In this document: in pieces, positions 45,591 to 56,020 of the stretch
Layout: each line of letters starts with the position of its first letter
Numbering within the stretch: the first letter of the stretch is position 1
Source of the DNA: Reticulitermes speratus
Lineage: Eukaryota > Arthropoda > Insecta > Blattodea > Rhinotermitidae
Assembly: GCA_021186555.1 (NCBI GenBank)
Contig: JAJKFL010000427.1
Coordinates: forward strand, 20,608,505-20,672,504
Length of the DNA: 64,000 bases
Direction of reading: 5' to 3'
Notes under the pieces: model-generated
What the model was told of the DNA's origin: nothing
The model's input: the letters and a program-made list of their open reading frames with translations, nothing else
The model's database searches: none
Program-made: the position numbers and the translations under genes

Positions 45591-46044
45591 TCCAAGTTGG
45601 GCTGTTGCGCCACAGGAAAAAAAGAGTTGTATTGGATGGTATATACGGTTGTAATTATTTTGTAATCATACGATTTTAAAACAACAGCTTATATAGTTAC
45701 AAAAAGACGAGACAATGACCATGGTCTGCCACACGGTCAATTTACTACGTAACCTTGAAACCGTGACATGAAATCCATGGCTACAGCAAGCACCTATCTA
45801 CAGGCGTAATCTCGCCGAACCTCGCACCCAAGTAATCTAACAATAAGATAAATTGTTTCCGTCTGTTCTACAGCTTCACGGCATATTGTTTTAATCCGAG
45901 GCGTACGAAAAGAATAATGTTTGTTGGTAAATTATGTATCAATCAACGTGGGGTTCGAACGAAGAACCGTTCCCCATGAGACATGTTCAGTAAGTAAAAA
46001 TTCCTAGTCTCTAATTTTTGTGTTAAACATTTTATTTTTCTACA
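45591..46044. other. no recognisable feature
   Basis: Nothing supported. Confidence 0.4.
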
Positions 46045-46052
46045 GGAGGTAG

Positions 46053-46298
46053 CAGTGGCGTAGCTACGTACTTGACGAGTAATCACAATGGCCGCACTAC
46101 AGACATCGTGAACTTTAAACAATTATTTATTTAATTCCCTTTTATTGGGCTCAGAAATTTAAAATTTATTGAGAGCAGGAAATCAACTTTCTTCAATTAA
46201 AATATTCATTGTGCCGCCAATTTTGCCTCCCTTTGGGCTCTGCAAACCGGCGCGGCAGCACCACTGACCCCCCCCCCCCCCCCCCGGCTACGCCCCTG
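46053..46298. mobile_element. hAT-type MITE (246 bp) with 8-bp target duplication
   Basis: Ends CAGTGGCGTAGCTACG and, inverted, CAGGGGCGTAGCCG. The flanking ggaggtag is present on both sides (46045-46052, 46299-46306). An 8-bp duplication with CAG..CTG ends defines hAT. Near its right end is a run of about 18 C (46268-46285). Confidence 0.9.
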
Positions 46299-46529
46299 GG
46301 AGGTAGCACTTCTAGTAGGTGTAATATGCAACAAAAGACGCAAGAGTCCGTCAGATGTTCTTCGGGGGATAAGGTGATGTGCACTGCGGACACATTGGAA
46401 AATTGGTCCGAGAAGAAGTTTGTTGGGCGATTCCATTTATTATGGGCGATGCATGTTTCCTCCATCGAATTTCACGGTCAATTAATAGAGGTGAATGGTG
46501 ATGGCGTATTTCGAGTGCAGCTTAAACTC

Positions 46530-46745
46530 TAGGCTTAGCGTTGTAAGACCGAGGAATCGTGGCTCGATTCTCGGCAGAGGTAAGAGATTTCTCTCTTCTC
46601 CAAAGCGTTCAGGGCTCTTGGGCCCATTCATTACCCTGTTTAATGGGTAAAAAGGCTCTGTCCCCAGGAGTAAATCGGCCGGGGCATGACGTCGACCGCT
46701 CACATTCATCTACTGCCCAGTTTAAGAATGAGTGGAGCTACGAAT
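46530..46745 (+). mobile_element. SINE-A
   Basis: B box GGCTCGATTCTCGG, body GGAGTAAATCGGCCGGGGC, 3' TTTAAGAATGAGTGGAGCTA. Confidence 0.8.
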
Positions 46746-46789
46746 GCCTTCAACCCGTATGCCTCGATAATTATTGAAGGTGTTAGTGT

Positions 46790-46863
46790 GGGCGTCCAGA
46801 GCCGGTCTGGACGCTTTGGGGAAAACAAACTCTCTTGCCCCTGCTGTAAATCGAGCCTCGATT
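46790..46863 (-). mobile_element. SINE-A head fragment
   Basis: Reverse complement of the head-proximal part only (CCAGAGCCGGTCTGGACGCTTTGG..CTCTTGCCCCTGC). Confidence 0.65.
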
Positions 46864-47194
46864 AAAATTAAACTTTGTCTGTTATAACACAGATGTCACA
46901 ATTGATCTCTCACCTTAAAGGCGGGAACATAGACGTAGGCATAAGCGTAACTTGGCTAATAACATTGGGGTGGGGGGGGGGTGCAAAATCGACCAAGGGT
47001 ATTAGGAACTTTAATTTACGAGGAAGTCACGTTAGAAAGAGGAGAAAGATTGGTTTGAACCAGTCCTTAATATGCATACACCCATTTCCCCCACTCTCAC
47101 CCCACCTATTTTATTTGCCCCTCTTCAACTCAGTAGCCACAAGAAAACTATTCTTAGGTATAAAAAAATATTAGGGAGGCATTTACCCCCCTTT
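46864..47194. other. poly(G)-rich patch near 46964-46981, otherwise featureless
   Basis: GGGGTGGGGGGGGGG, with nothing else supported. Confidence 0.5.
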
Positions 47195-47605
47195 CCCCCA
47201 AGTTACGACTATGGGTTTAGGGTGTTTGAGGATATCGTGCTGAGGAGAATATTTGGACCCACCGAGAAATTGTACAATGAGAACCCTCGTAATTTGTACT
47301 GTTCATCAAATGCCATTGGGGTAATCAAATTGAGCAAAATTATACGTATATTGGCAACAAGGATGAGACAAAAAGTGCTTACATAGTCGTAGTTGAAAGT
47401 CTTGAACGGAAGAGACAAATGAGAAAAACTAGGAGTAGATGAGTCTAATGAAACTGTGTGGACTGCATTCATCTGGATCAGGATGTAGTCCTGTGGCTGG
47501 CTACTGCAACCACGACAATGAATCTTCAGGTTCCAAAAAAGGGGGACAGTTGTCGACTGCCTGAAGGGCAATTGGCTTCTGAAGAACAGCTCTGCTTCAT
47601 GGAGT
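47195..47605 (+). mobile_element. LINE-A 3' end, strongly decayed
   Basis: FRVFEDIVLRRIFGP, LYCSSNAIGVIK, then the GG..CATCTGGATCAGGAT..AATCTTCAGGTTCC segment and TTCTGAAGAACAGCTCTGC + TTCATGGAG. Confidence 0.75.
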
Positions 47606-48842
47606 GCGTGTTTCAGGGTGGGCCGTCATGACCAAGTTATGTAACCTCATGTCCCTTGCATTAAGAAAAAAAACGTTTGAATCAGTGAAACGATTCTCAT
47701 GAAATACAATATAGAGGTAACCCAGATGCCATATACTGGTTTTTTCAGTTAAGAAAATGGCGGCTCGGCGACCTTCAGGGGACGGACTTGCTCAAGAGTC
47801 TAATCAGTAAACATAAAGATATGACGTGTAGATTTAAGATAAAATACACCGCCAACATGACCATAAATGTCCAAACATACACTATTCCAGTTTCTTGACT
47901 CTAATTTCAACGCCAATGGACGGTGCGGCGACAAAGTGAATAATGCGAAAGTACACAGAAGTAGGTATAAATTTAAACGTACCTCCACTTTAGTCAGGCA
48001 TATCGCTTTTAAGTACTTTTAAGACGCTTTCAATATACGCATTCCAACCGTCCACAAAGGTCCGATTACATTAAAATAAAAACGTTTTCAGTTGGGTCTT
48101 GAGACATTCCTACACACTTTTCCACGATTGAAGCTTGTTCCTAACATAATTTGAACATGCTCATTGTTCAGTTGTCCCTGACACCACACAGCAGTTCTCT
48201 CCGTGTTACAGCCCGTTCTCTTCACGTCGGCAGAAAGAGAAGCAAGTCATTCGAACACCAAGAGCATGTTGGTGATCTTTTTTGGCTGTGAGAACATTGT
48301 TCATCAAGATATTGCTCCTCCAGATCAGACGGTTAAACAGCATTACTAACGGGCGGCTTTGCAACGTGAGGGGACGAGTCTGCTGAAAACGTCCGGGATG
48401 ATGATGGAACGAGGACTGGTTGGTTCAAAAACACAAAGCGCAGGGGCACACTGCCTTGTCAGTGCAGAAATTTTGGGGCCCTAAAAGACATGGCTGTGGT
48501 CCCTCACCCTCCTTATTAGCCTGATTCGGCCCCTTGTAATTTCTTCTTCCTTCCGAGAATGAAATCGCAGCTACAAGGGCGCCGTTTCCGGGATATCTCT
48601 GCAACTCGGGAATAATCGCTGACCGTCCTGCATGCGATTCCAAAAGGTCACTTCTAACTATGCTTCAAGCTGGATTCATGGCACAAACTTGCAAGAGGTC
48701 TACACTGAAGGGCACCACAAAGACAAACAAACGTAGGCGTGTATTTTGTTATCGACTCCAGAAATTTTGGATATATCCATGTACATTTACGCAGGGGTTT
48801 ACGGGTATGGAGGTAAGAAGTGAGACATAACAGATATTTAGA
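47606..48842. other. no recognised feature over 1.2 kb
   Basis: Read on both strands, nothing supported. Confidence 0.45.
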
Positions 48843-49177
48843 AAATTAACTAACTCCATGGAGCAGAGTCCGTCTCGACAAGCTAACAGATCATTAGCTA
48901 GTCAAAAAATTCCCCGCATTTTATAGAACCCGGAAGTACATTAACGTGTTCACAATAGCCCGCGACTTCTCCCCATCCTGGGCCAGATCATTCCATGCCC
49001 CTCCAATCCCACTTCTTGAAAATTTATTTTAATATTATCCTCCCATCTATGCCTAGGCCTTCCAAGTGGTCTCTTTCCTTCAGGTTTCCCCACCAAAACC
49101 CTGTATGCACCTCTCCTTGCCCCATACATGTTACATTCCCCGCCCATCTCATTCTTCTTGATTTGATCACCCAAAAA
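48843..49177 (-). mobile_element. LINE-A 3' end (left member of a head-to-head pair)
   Basis: Tail ..CTCCATGGAGTTAGTTAA at the left; coding to GATCAAATCAAGAAGAATGA at the right, where it is truncated. Confidence 0.85.
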
Positions 49178-49490
49178 AATGAGATGGGCGGAGCATGTGG
49201 CACGTATGAGGACATGAGAGATGCATACAGGGTTTTGGTGGGGAAACCTGATGGAAAGAGACCACTTTGAAGACATAGGCGTAGATGGGAGGATAATATT
49301 AGAATGGATCTTCAAGAAGTGGGATGGAGAAACATGGACTCGATTGCTTTGGCTGAGGATAGGGACAGGTGAAGGACGCTTGTGAATGCGGTAATGAACT
49401 TCTGGGTTGCATAAAATGCGGGGAATTTCTTGACTAGCCGAGGACCTGTTAGCTTCTCAGGAAGGACTCTGCTCCATGGAGAAAGTAAGT
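49178..49490 (+). mobile_element. LINE-A 3' end (right member of a head-to-head pair)
   Basis: Begins AATGAGATGGGCGGAGCATG at almost the same LINE position where the left member stops, and ends CTCCATGGAGAAAGTAAGTAAG with its own tail. The two form a ~650-bp imperfect inverted repeat. Confidence 0.85.
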
Positions 49491-49875
49491 AAGTAAATTT
49501 TTAGACAGCAAACTGGAAGACAAAATTTCTGCACCGAATGATAGCAAGCATTCCCTGAGTTCAATCCAGATATTTAGAAAAAAATTACATAAATTAAAGC
49601 AATGGTTAAGTTTGAAACTGGAGGAATTTCCTCTCCCGTCAAGTAACAACCGATAGCATCGCCGTATATCGATGTGCAGCCATACAGAAATTTGCGGTCT
49701 AGTGTACGACACTTTTTCCTCACATGCGGGATCTCCCAAGTTCAAGTCTCGAGCAGGACACTTCTAAATCTCGGAGGAAGTGATGTTTCCCATGAACCCA
49801 AACATCAGACCAAGGGGGTATGTGGGGCGAGAAGGTACGGCTCTACAGGTTCAGCATTAAACGTAGGTACGTAGG

Positions 49876-49965
49876 TGAGACCCCCCTTGATCCGGGAAAA
49901 GAGCCCCGGGTACCAGTCTGGACTAGAAGACGACAAGAGTCTCGTTAAGCCGGGAATCAAGCTCC
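49876..49965 (-). mobile_element. SINE-A fragment
   Basis: Reverse-complement body scrap CCGGGAAAAGAGCCCCGGGTACC..AGTCTGGAC..CTCGTTAAGCCGGGAATCAAG. 49491-49875 is otherwise featureless. Confidence 0.55.
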
Positions 49966-50044
49966 GCAGTCAAAAAATAAATACAAAGCAACATCCCTGT
50001 TTTTACACACCTTATACCAGATTATGCAAAAACTGACATATAAC

Positions 50045-50095
50045 GTCTGACTACATGTTTCAACTTATTAAAGCCATTCTCAAGTCAGGCGCCAG
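50045..50095 (-). ncRNA. hammerhead-like relic
   Basis: The minus strand reads ..CTTGAGAATGGCTTTAATAAG + TTGAAACATGTAG. GAAAC-AT-GTA is intact but the CUGANGA box is TTGAGAA, so it is a non-functional relative of the PLE motifs. It lies just outside the Harbinger element. Confidence 0.4.
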
Positions 50096-50112
50096 ACACA
50101 AACCATTATTAA

Positions 50113-50152
50113 GGGCTAGCGCGCACAAGCGGTTTTTTTTGCCGCCGCGGTG
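50113..50152 (+). repeat. Harbinger left terminal inverted repeat
   Basis: GGGCTAGCGCGCACAAGCGG + TTTTTTTTGCCGCCGCGG, pairing with the right terminus at 53036-53071. Confidence 0.9.
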
Positions 50153-50163
50153 AAAGAGCCGGG

Positions 50164-52386
50164 GTGGCCGATTATTTCTTGGTTGTGCGCACGGACGATG
50201 AAAGAAATGATAAGTTCTTATACTCGTATTTTCCTCAGGATCTTGTGCATACGGTGTGTGCGCTATACAAGCATGCATTTTTTGAGTCGGTTGCTGTGTG
50301 CACTCTTCTACTTGGAACTAGGGCAAAGCGAAGAAAGAAGATTTGGTTACATCCACTTGTAAGTCAAAGATTACTGAAAGGGCAGAACCGCAAGCTGTAT
50401 GAAGACTTGCGTATGCACCCCAAAAAATTCTTTGGATATTCTGGGATGAGATGCAGCAATTTCGACGAGCTATTTTTCATGATTAGACCCAAAATTACGT
50501 ACCAAAATACTGTAATGAGGGTATCTGTGCCACCAGAAGAAAGATTGGCAGTAACTGTAGGGTAAAAACAATGAACTAACTCACTTGTTCGTATTTATCC
50601 TTTATTATATCAATCACACCAACAGTATACCACATAAGTTTCTTTTCTTGTATTTATTGTCGTCTTCAAATATAATTTTTTGTTTTGTTAGGAAGCTAAG
50701 GAAATACAACCACAAGATAAGTAATGTAGCTCGGGCAGTTCGGAATCTGTTATTGGTGACAAAGTACTTCCATCAGAGGGTTACATGTGTGCCAGGGGAA
50801 TACTGCAGCTGGTGGAAGTAGAGTGCTGTGGGCTAGGTCTGACTTCGGAATAAAGATTTTGAAGGGATTGATTGGGTGGATGTTGAAATTCATTACAAAA
50901 CCTGTGATATGTTCGGGATGGAATTTGAACACTGTAAAGGATTCCAATATTTGAAGTAAAGGTGGACCAGGCAGGTTAGAATAAAATGGAAACTGGGGTA
51001 GATTGCTGACATGATATGAGGGGGTTGACAAAATGTTATGCGCGTCATAACATTTAGGAATTCCATCTTCGCTATGAATTTCTGTTAGTCATTCAGTTTT
51101 TTGAATGACTGTACCAGATACATTAAAAAGATTTGTCGTCATCAATATCATCTCTATTTCAAAAGAAAGATTCTTCATTTGTTGTTTTGGAGCGCTTCTT
51201 CTGTTGCCTGTAAGTAGCGTCCTTTGCATGCCAGCCTTCTCCCACTTGATGTCCTGTCGTCACATCTTGAGTCTTCACTCTCGTTAACATTTGGTGGAGG
51301 CGTGATACAGCCCGATGTACCTAGTTCTTGCATTGTCGGCAACAGGAACAGGAGCTGATCAAGATAAATTTGCTTGCGCCTTTTTCTTACACCTTGTCCT
51401 GATGCCACCTTCTTTTGCAAAAGAGCTTCTTTTCGGAAACTGTCACGAATATTCTTCCATTTACGTTGAATTTCATTGCCTGGAAGCAAAGTACCACAAG
51501 TTGATATTGTTATTTACCTACAAGTACCTTGCAAATGACAGGAGCTTCCATTCATTGCATTATGAATACCTGCTTGGAGTCACAACCATTCGCGAGACTC
51601 TACGGGACACATGCGAAGCAATATGGGGATGCCTGCGAGCTGCGTTAATGTCACAGAAAAGCGAGAACGACTGGCTACGTACAGCAAACGAATTTTATGA
51701 CAGAATCAATTTTCCATTTCCCAACCTGCCTAGGTGCAGCTGACGGTAAACACATAAGGATGTGCAAGCCTGATGACAATGGATCTCTATTTTTCAGTTA
51801 TAAGAACTTCCTTTCCATGCTTCTTATGGCTTTAGTCGACACAGACTACTGCTTCATTAGCATAGATGTAGGGGCTTATGGTGCATCTAATGACTGCAAT
51901 ACCTTTAAGAATTCGAACTTAAATATTCCAGGTTCAAGGCCGTTGCCTAATGAAGATAATGATCACTTATGCCACTTGTTATGGTAGAATACGAGACATT
52001 TGCTCTGTCACAACATGTTACGACCATACCCTAGCAGATATTTAGATATTCTCATACGTATATATAATTACAGATTAACCCGGGCAAGAACACTGACGAA
52101 ATGTGCATTTGGCATACTGTGTAATAAATGGAGATTTTTTCACCGTGCGATTGATGTTTGTCCAGATTTCTGAGATGTTATAGTTAAAACTTGCTGCATA
52201 CTACACAATTTCCTTCTTCAGAAAGACGGCTTTCAGTTTCAGGATACATTACACAAATGTCGCCTTGAGAGTATTAAGGCTATTGGCACTACAGGTAATG
52301 TTACAGGAACGGCTGTGAGAGAATATTATGCAACATATTTTACCTCCCCACAAGGCTCTGTTTCGTGGCAGTATGAAACGGCTTGA
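50164..52386 (+). pseudogene. HARBI1-like PIF/Harbinger transposase (broken, two exons)
   Basis: Exon 1 (50164 to ~50560) reads MADYFLVVRTDDE.., then RAKRRKKIWLHPLV, LYEDLRMHPKKFFGYSGM and VPPEERLAVTV, the usual N-terminal half. After an intron of ~0.96 kb, exon 2 resumes at ~51525 with YLANDRSFHSLHYEYLLGVT and ETLRDTCEAIW. It continues with GAADGKHIRMCKP (first catalytic Asp), YCFISIDVGAYGASND (second Asp), a degraded V-x-x-E-TFALSQH block (catalytic Glu), YNYRLTRAR, FGILCNKWRFFHRAIDV, TCCILHNF and FTSPQGSVSWQYETA at the end. Known role: DDE nuclease that excises and inserts the element. Defects: an extra base near 51735 shifts the frame just before ADGKH; further shifts lie near 51985 and 52015; TGA follows the second CPDF-type block (~52172). 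The acceptor near 51524 is weak. It cannot make a transposase. Confidence 0.9.
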
Positions 52387-52799
52387 AGTACTTTCTTCTA
52401 TAAACGCAGAAACTACCTCTGCAGGATAAACACGGCCTGACAACATAGAACATGGTATTATAATACATTTACAAAGATTACTTCCACATGCTGGCTACTA
52501 GGTATCTTGTATTTTATATTATTACGTAATTTTGTCAAAGTTTGTAAAGAGATTATTACTGTTTGTACAAATAAATTGCAGTGAACATGAAAATGGTTTA
52601 CACTCTTTACCTGTTGTCACTCTTTCTCTTGTGTCCAGCCGGCTCCAATTCGGCACTACAGCTTCACAAACGTCTATCCACAGTTTTTCTTTGCAGTTTT
52701 CGTCACTGTATTCTGGTGTCGCCTTGCTGTACAGTGCCGGCCTTTTCTCCACTTCAGTTATTAGTCTCTCACTATAACAATCTTGAAGTCTAGATCCAT
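50895..52799 (-). pseudogene. MADF-BESS accessory DNA-binding protein of the Harbinger element (broken, two exons)
   Basis: Exon 1 (about 52799-52611) encodes the start of a MADF domain: ERLITEVEKRPALYSKATPE, then NCKEKLWIDVCEAVVPNW and RERVTTG. It ends at an excellent donor, ACAACAG|GTAAAG. The acceptor CTTCCAG|GCAATG opens exon 2 at 51479, and the split codon joins in frame to GNEIQRKWKNIRDSFRKEAL, then KRRKQIYLDQLLFLLP. Further on (~51130-51030) LVQSFKKLND and QKFIAKMEFLNVM resemble a BESS motif. In this superfamily such proteins assist transposase nuclear import and terminus binding. Defects: the ATG at 52799 is out of frame with the domain (probable 1-base loss), there is a frame change near 51200, and a stop sits inside the BESS motif. 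Confidence 0.85.
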
Positions 52800-53035
52800 G
52801 ATGTGTTCACTTGCCTGGAAGGGCAGACGAAGACTGGTAGCCGGGCCGTAGTTCTGCCGCACGTGCGGGCAAGCAGGTGGGGTTTTTCAAGTTGCATTGC
52901 CACCGCCAAACGCTGAGCGGCCACCGCACCGCCCAGAAAATTAAGCATGTTTCGTGTGGAAAAACGCGCGGTGAAACAGCCGTCCGTGCGTTCGCTTCCA
53001 TTTAAAGCAAAAGGCTTCTTCGAAGTGGTAAAGAA

Positions 53036-53071
53036 ACCGCAGCGGTTCAAACCGCTCGTGCGCGCTAGCCC
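53036..53071 (-). repeat. Harbinger right terminal inverted repeat
   Basis: Reverse complement of the left terminus with a few substitutions; followed by TAA. Confidence 0.9.
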
Positions 53072-53074
53072 TAA

Positions 53075-53568
53075 TATGAATGCTGCAATTACCTCGACTT
53101 CCAACCAGCTGATGTTTCATAAAGTCAACCTTGTCAGAAATTACTAGTGACATTGGCTGTAAGAACTAAACACACTTTTGTAATAAGAATGTTTATGAAA
53201 TTGTTAAAGTACATTTGTCTCATAGAAGTTTTAGAACAAACGTAACAAAATACGCAATAATAATGCTAAAGCCATCTAGCATAAGACCAGTTAGTTAATC
53301 TGTTCCTGCTTCATGCCGATTATGTTAAAGTTTCTTGTTCTTAATGAGCCATCGTCTTGTCCAATAATCAGATTTATCCTGAAAGTAATATCATCCTTTT
53401 GAATTCAATTTCAGGTTTGGGTTACTGCACTGCGGGGCAAAAAAATTCGAAACGTAATTCGAATACGTTTACAGGCGTACAGCATCGAGTGAGATAAATT
53501 ATGATTCGGGATTGCGGACGGAATATATAAAATAACTTATTTTCCTGATCAAAAATGTTACCCAAACA
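53075..53568. other. no recognisable feature
   Basis: Nothing supported. Confidence 0.4.
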
Positions 53569-53700
53569 GCCGTGCCACAGCTCAGGCGATTAGTCGCCGG
53601 CCTCTCAGCGCGGAGGCCCGGGATTTGTGGTGGACAAAGTGGCACTGGGACAGTTTTTTCCTCGAGTCCTTCGGTTTTCCCCTGTCAATTTCATTTCACC
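53569..53700 (+). mobile_element. SINE-C (tRNA B-box region deleted)
   Basis: GCCGTGCCACAGCTCAGGCG, CCTCTCAGCGCGGAGGCCCG, then directly GTGGTGGACAAAGTGGCACTGGG. The GTTCGANTCC segment present in other copies is missing. Downstream to ~53790 may be its 3' part. Confidence 0.75.
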
Positions 53701-53790
53701 GGTGCTCCATTACAAGGAAAAACGAAAAAACTATCATCTTCATCACAGGGTTGCACAATAAGCCTCAAGGCTGCGCTGCATCCGTAGCAT

Positions 53791-54919
53791 CTGCTGCGGG
53801 GCTCTTCACCAAAAAAACACCGAAACGTCGCAACAAATAGGAAGACTAAAGCGTCGCAATCAACTTGATTGCCTTTGTCACTATTAATTTCGTTGACTAC
53901 TGCTTTCATTTGCGTCCCATAACGAAACCTATAAGCTTAAATGTATAACAAGGAAATAAAATTATAGAGAACTTCATAGAGCATTCACGAAAAGTGATAG
54001 AAGTGAAAAGAACCGAAAAATCAAAACGACGTATTTTCACGGACTGCAAGAGTGTTGCGTCTTGGAGTAAGTGTGAGCAGGCAAATGAGTAATTAATGAG
54101 TGAAGAATTCCACTCAACGCGTTAGATTAATTTTTCAAAATACAGATGAAGACCCAGAACTGGGTAACGGAATATGAAACACTGGATTCCTTCCCGCAAT
54201 ATCAGGCAAAACGATCAAAAGCGTCTCCATTGATCTCGCATTAATACGAGTACAAATATACTTTCCTGAACAGTTAGAATATGAAACGGAAGGGAACATA
54301 AGAATTAGGATACGGGCAGGTAAACTTCACAATAAAATTACTCTAAAACGCTAATATGTCAGTCGAAAGGAAAGAAAAAGTTGTGCAAACACTGCTTTAA
54401 AGAATGTATCACTCGCATATGTTGCACAAGGTCAGAGGCTGTGGAAATGTTTTTAAAGATTACATTTGCATAAAGCTGCAATGCATAAATGAAAGCAATG
54501 TACCATCCGTGACTGACGTATGCAAACGGAATATCTGAATGGAAGGAAACAACGAACTTTATAGAAGCCTATTTCGCCACAAGACGCAACTATCCCACGG
54601 TCTAAAAAACTTCAGAAAAAGTCATTTCTTCTTATAAGATAGCAAGCGCTCTCCGATACTGCCCATACTCCATTATTAACTTAAGTGAAATTTTAATCCA
54701 ATTTGACCCACCGTCGGAATACACAGAACCGCCGGCTTTAAGGACCTTTTAAAAAAGCTAAGCAGTGGCCACAATTTGCGGTTCAAAATAGTTAGACATT
54801 AGGCCTCTAGTAGTCTAGCGAAATCATTAAGCTGTTTAGGCTAATCAAAACACAAAATACTCAAAACCAAAAAAAAAAAAAAAACTCGTATTATTTTTAG
54901 ATGTTCTATATTACAATAT
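53791..54919. other. no recognised feature over 1.1 kb
   Basis: A GAAACGTCG-type scrap at ~53822 and a 16-A run at ~54870; otherwise nothing supported. Confidence 0.45.
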
Positions 54920-54929
54920 CTGTAGACTA

Positions 54930-54975
54930 ATGCAACATGTTTCGATCCCTCCAGGGATCATCATCTGGGATTCGT
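54930..54975 (-). ncRNA. hammerhead-like relic (left arm)
   Basis: Minus strand: CAGATGA in place of CTGATGA, a strong GATCCC/GGGATC stem II, GAAAC, AT, GTT. The changed core predicts no activity. Confidence 0.45.
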
Positions 54976-55591
54976 GTAAAAGTAAGAATTGCACAAACAG
55001 AACTAACAATATATGTACATATTTAAAAGATATAGAGTGTAAAGAAGGTGGTCAGTTAACTGTAGGCGATTTTGTAGTGGATCCTGGTCTGCTGCAAATT
55101 AATGTTAAAAACGTTAAGTTAATTAAAATATAAATATAAGCATGTATAACCAATCGAGCCTCAGTAGTGCCTCATCCATCCGCATATAAACAGTCAATCT
55201 CCAGTACACAGATGTGTACTGTATTAGTTACTGCGACTGTCGTTCTACGATAAAAAGTTTTTAAATATACTTTGTACATTCACGCGTTTTATAATTTTGT
55301 CTCATTTTTATTGTAATTATGTTGTGCCGCTGTTCTTGATGTATTTTATGCAATTTGCACTAATATGACTATACATTGTACTTATACTGTATATATTGGA
55401 CTAATTCTACATCCTATCGGCTGTTTAATCCTTGTAAGAATATGTTGAATGAAAATAAATAAATGTAAATGTGAAAGTAGACCAGGGATCCACTAAAAAT
55501 CGCCTACAGTTAGCTGATCATCTTTATACAGTTTATATCTTTTTAACATGTACATATATTGTTAGTTCTGTTTTGCAATTCTTACTTTTAC

Positions 55592-55642
55592 ACGAATCCT
55601 TGATGACGATCCCTGGAGGGAGCGAAACACGTTGGATTAGTC
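55592..55642 (+). ncRNA. hammerhead-like relic (right arm)
   Basis: AATCC | TTGATGA (55600-55606) | stem II with CCC/GGG | GAAAC (55624-55628) | AC | GTT | GGATT. Helix I is a perfect 5 bp, but the invariant first core C is T. Confidence 0.5.
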
Positions 55643-55736
55643 TACAGATATTTTAATATAGAATATCGAGAAATAATAAGAGTGCATTTTGTTCGTTTGA
55701 GTATTGTGTGTTTTGAGTAGCGACAATGCACGGTAT

Positions 55737-55981
55737 CAAAGGTAAAGTTCTCCCTAGAACAGGCCATGAAGGCCCAGAGGGGGAGTAGAGGTATAGCTCT
55801 ACTCTTCCTTTAACCTCGGCACTAGATGGGGGTGGGTGGTCAACTCCACGCCCCGGCCGCTTTACCCCCGGGAATGACCCGGTACCCATTGTATAGGAGG
55901 CTGGGTGGGCCCCAGGGCCGGTCTGGACGGCTGCGAAAAATCTCGCCCCCTCCGGGATTCGATCCCCGGACCGTCCAGCCC
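55737..55981 (-). mobile_element. young SINE-A inserted in the PLE start codon region
   Basis: Full length, with clean A/B boxes on the minus strand (..GGATTCGATCCCCGGACC.. on plus). The target duplication is atgcacggtat (55726-55736, 55982-55992), which contains the PLE ATG-CAC-GGT. Confidence 0.95.
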
Positions 55982-56020
55982 ATGCACGGTATGAAAAACA
56001 TAAAATTTGTCTAGGCTAAT

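Larger units (their letters stand above)
50113..53071. mobile_element. PIF/Harbinger DNA transposon, full length (2959 bp)
   Basis: Terminal inverted repeats are GGGCTAGCGCGCACAAGCGG (left) and, inverted, GGGCTAGCGCGCACGAGCGG (right). Beyond these the similarity continues to ..GCCGC-GCGG. Both sides carry the 3-bp target duplication TAA (50110-50112, 53072-53074), diagnostic for PIF/Harbinger. It contains the two genes usual for the superfamily, a HARBI1-like transposase and an accessory DNA-binding protein, both broken. The internal GC-rich segment 52800-53071 looks like the right subterminal region. Confidence 0.95.
54920..56020 (+). mobile_element. PLE 5' region in inverted arrangement, split by a SINE
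   Basis: Arms ~54920-55105 and ~55480-55665 are inverted copies (AGTCTA/TAGACTAAT, GTTTCGATCCCTCCAGGG / CCCTGGAGGGAGCGAAAC, TTACACGAATCC) separated by ~370 bp. To the right the plus strand continues with GAGTGCATTTTG and then ATG CAC GGT (55726). A SINE-A interrupts there, and ATG AAA AAC ATA AAA TTT GTC follows (55990 on). Skipping the SINE, the start reads MHG-KNIKFV, i.e. the PLE start. Confidence 0.75.
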
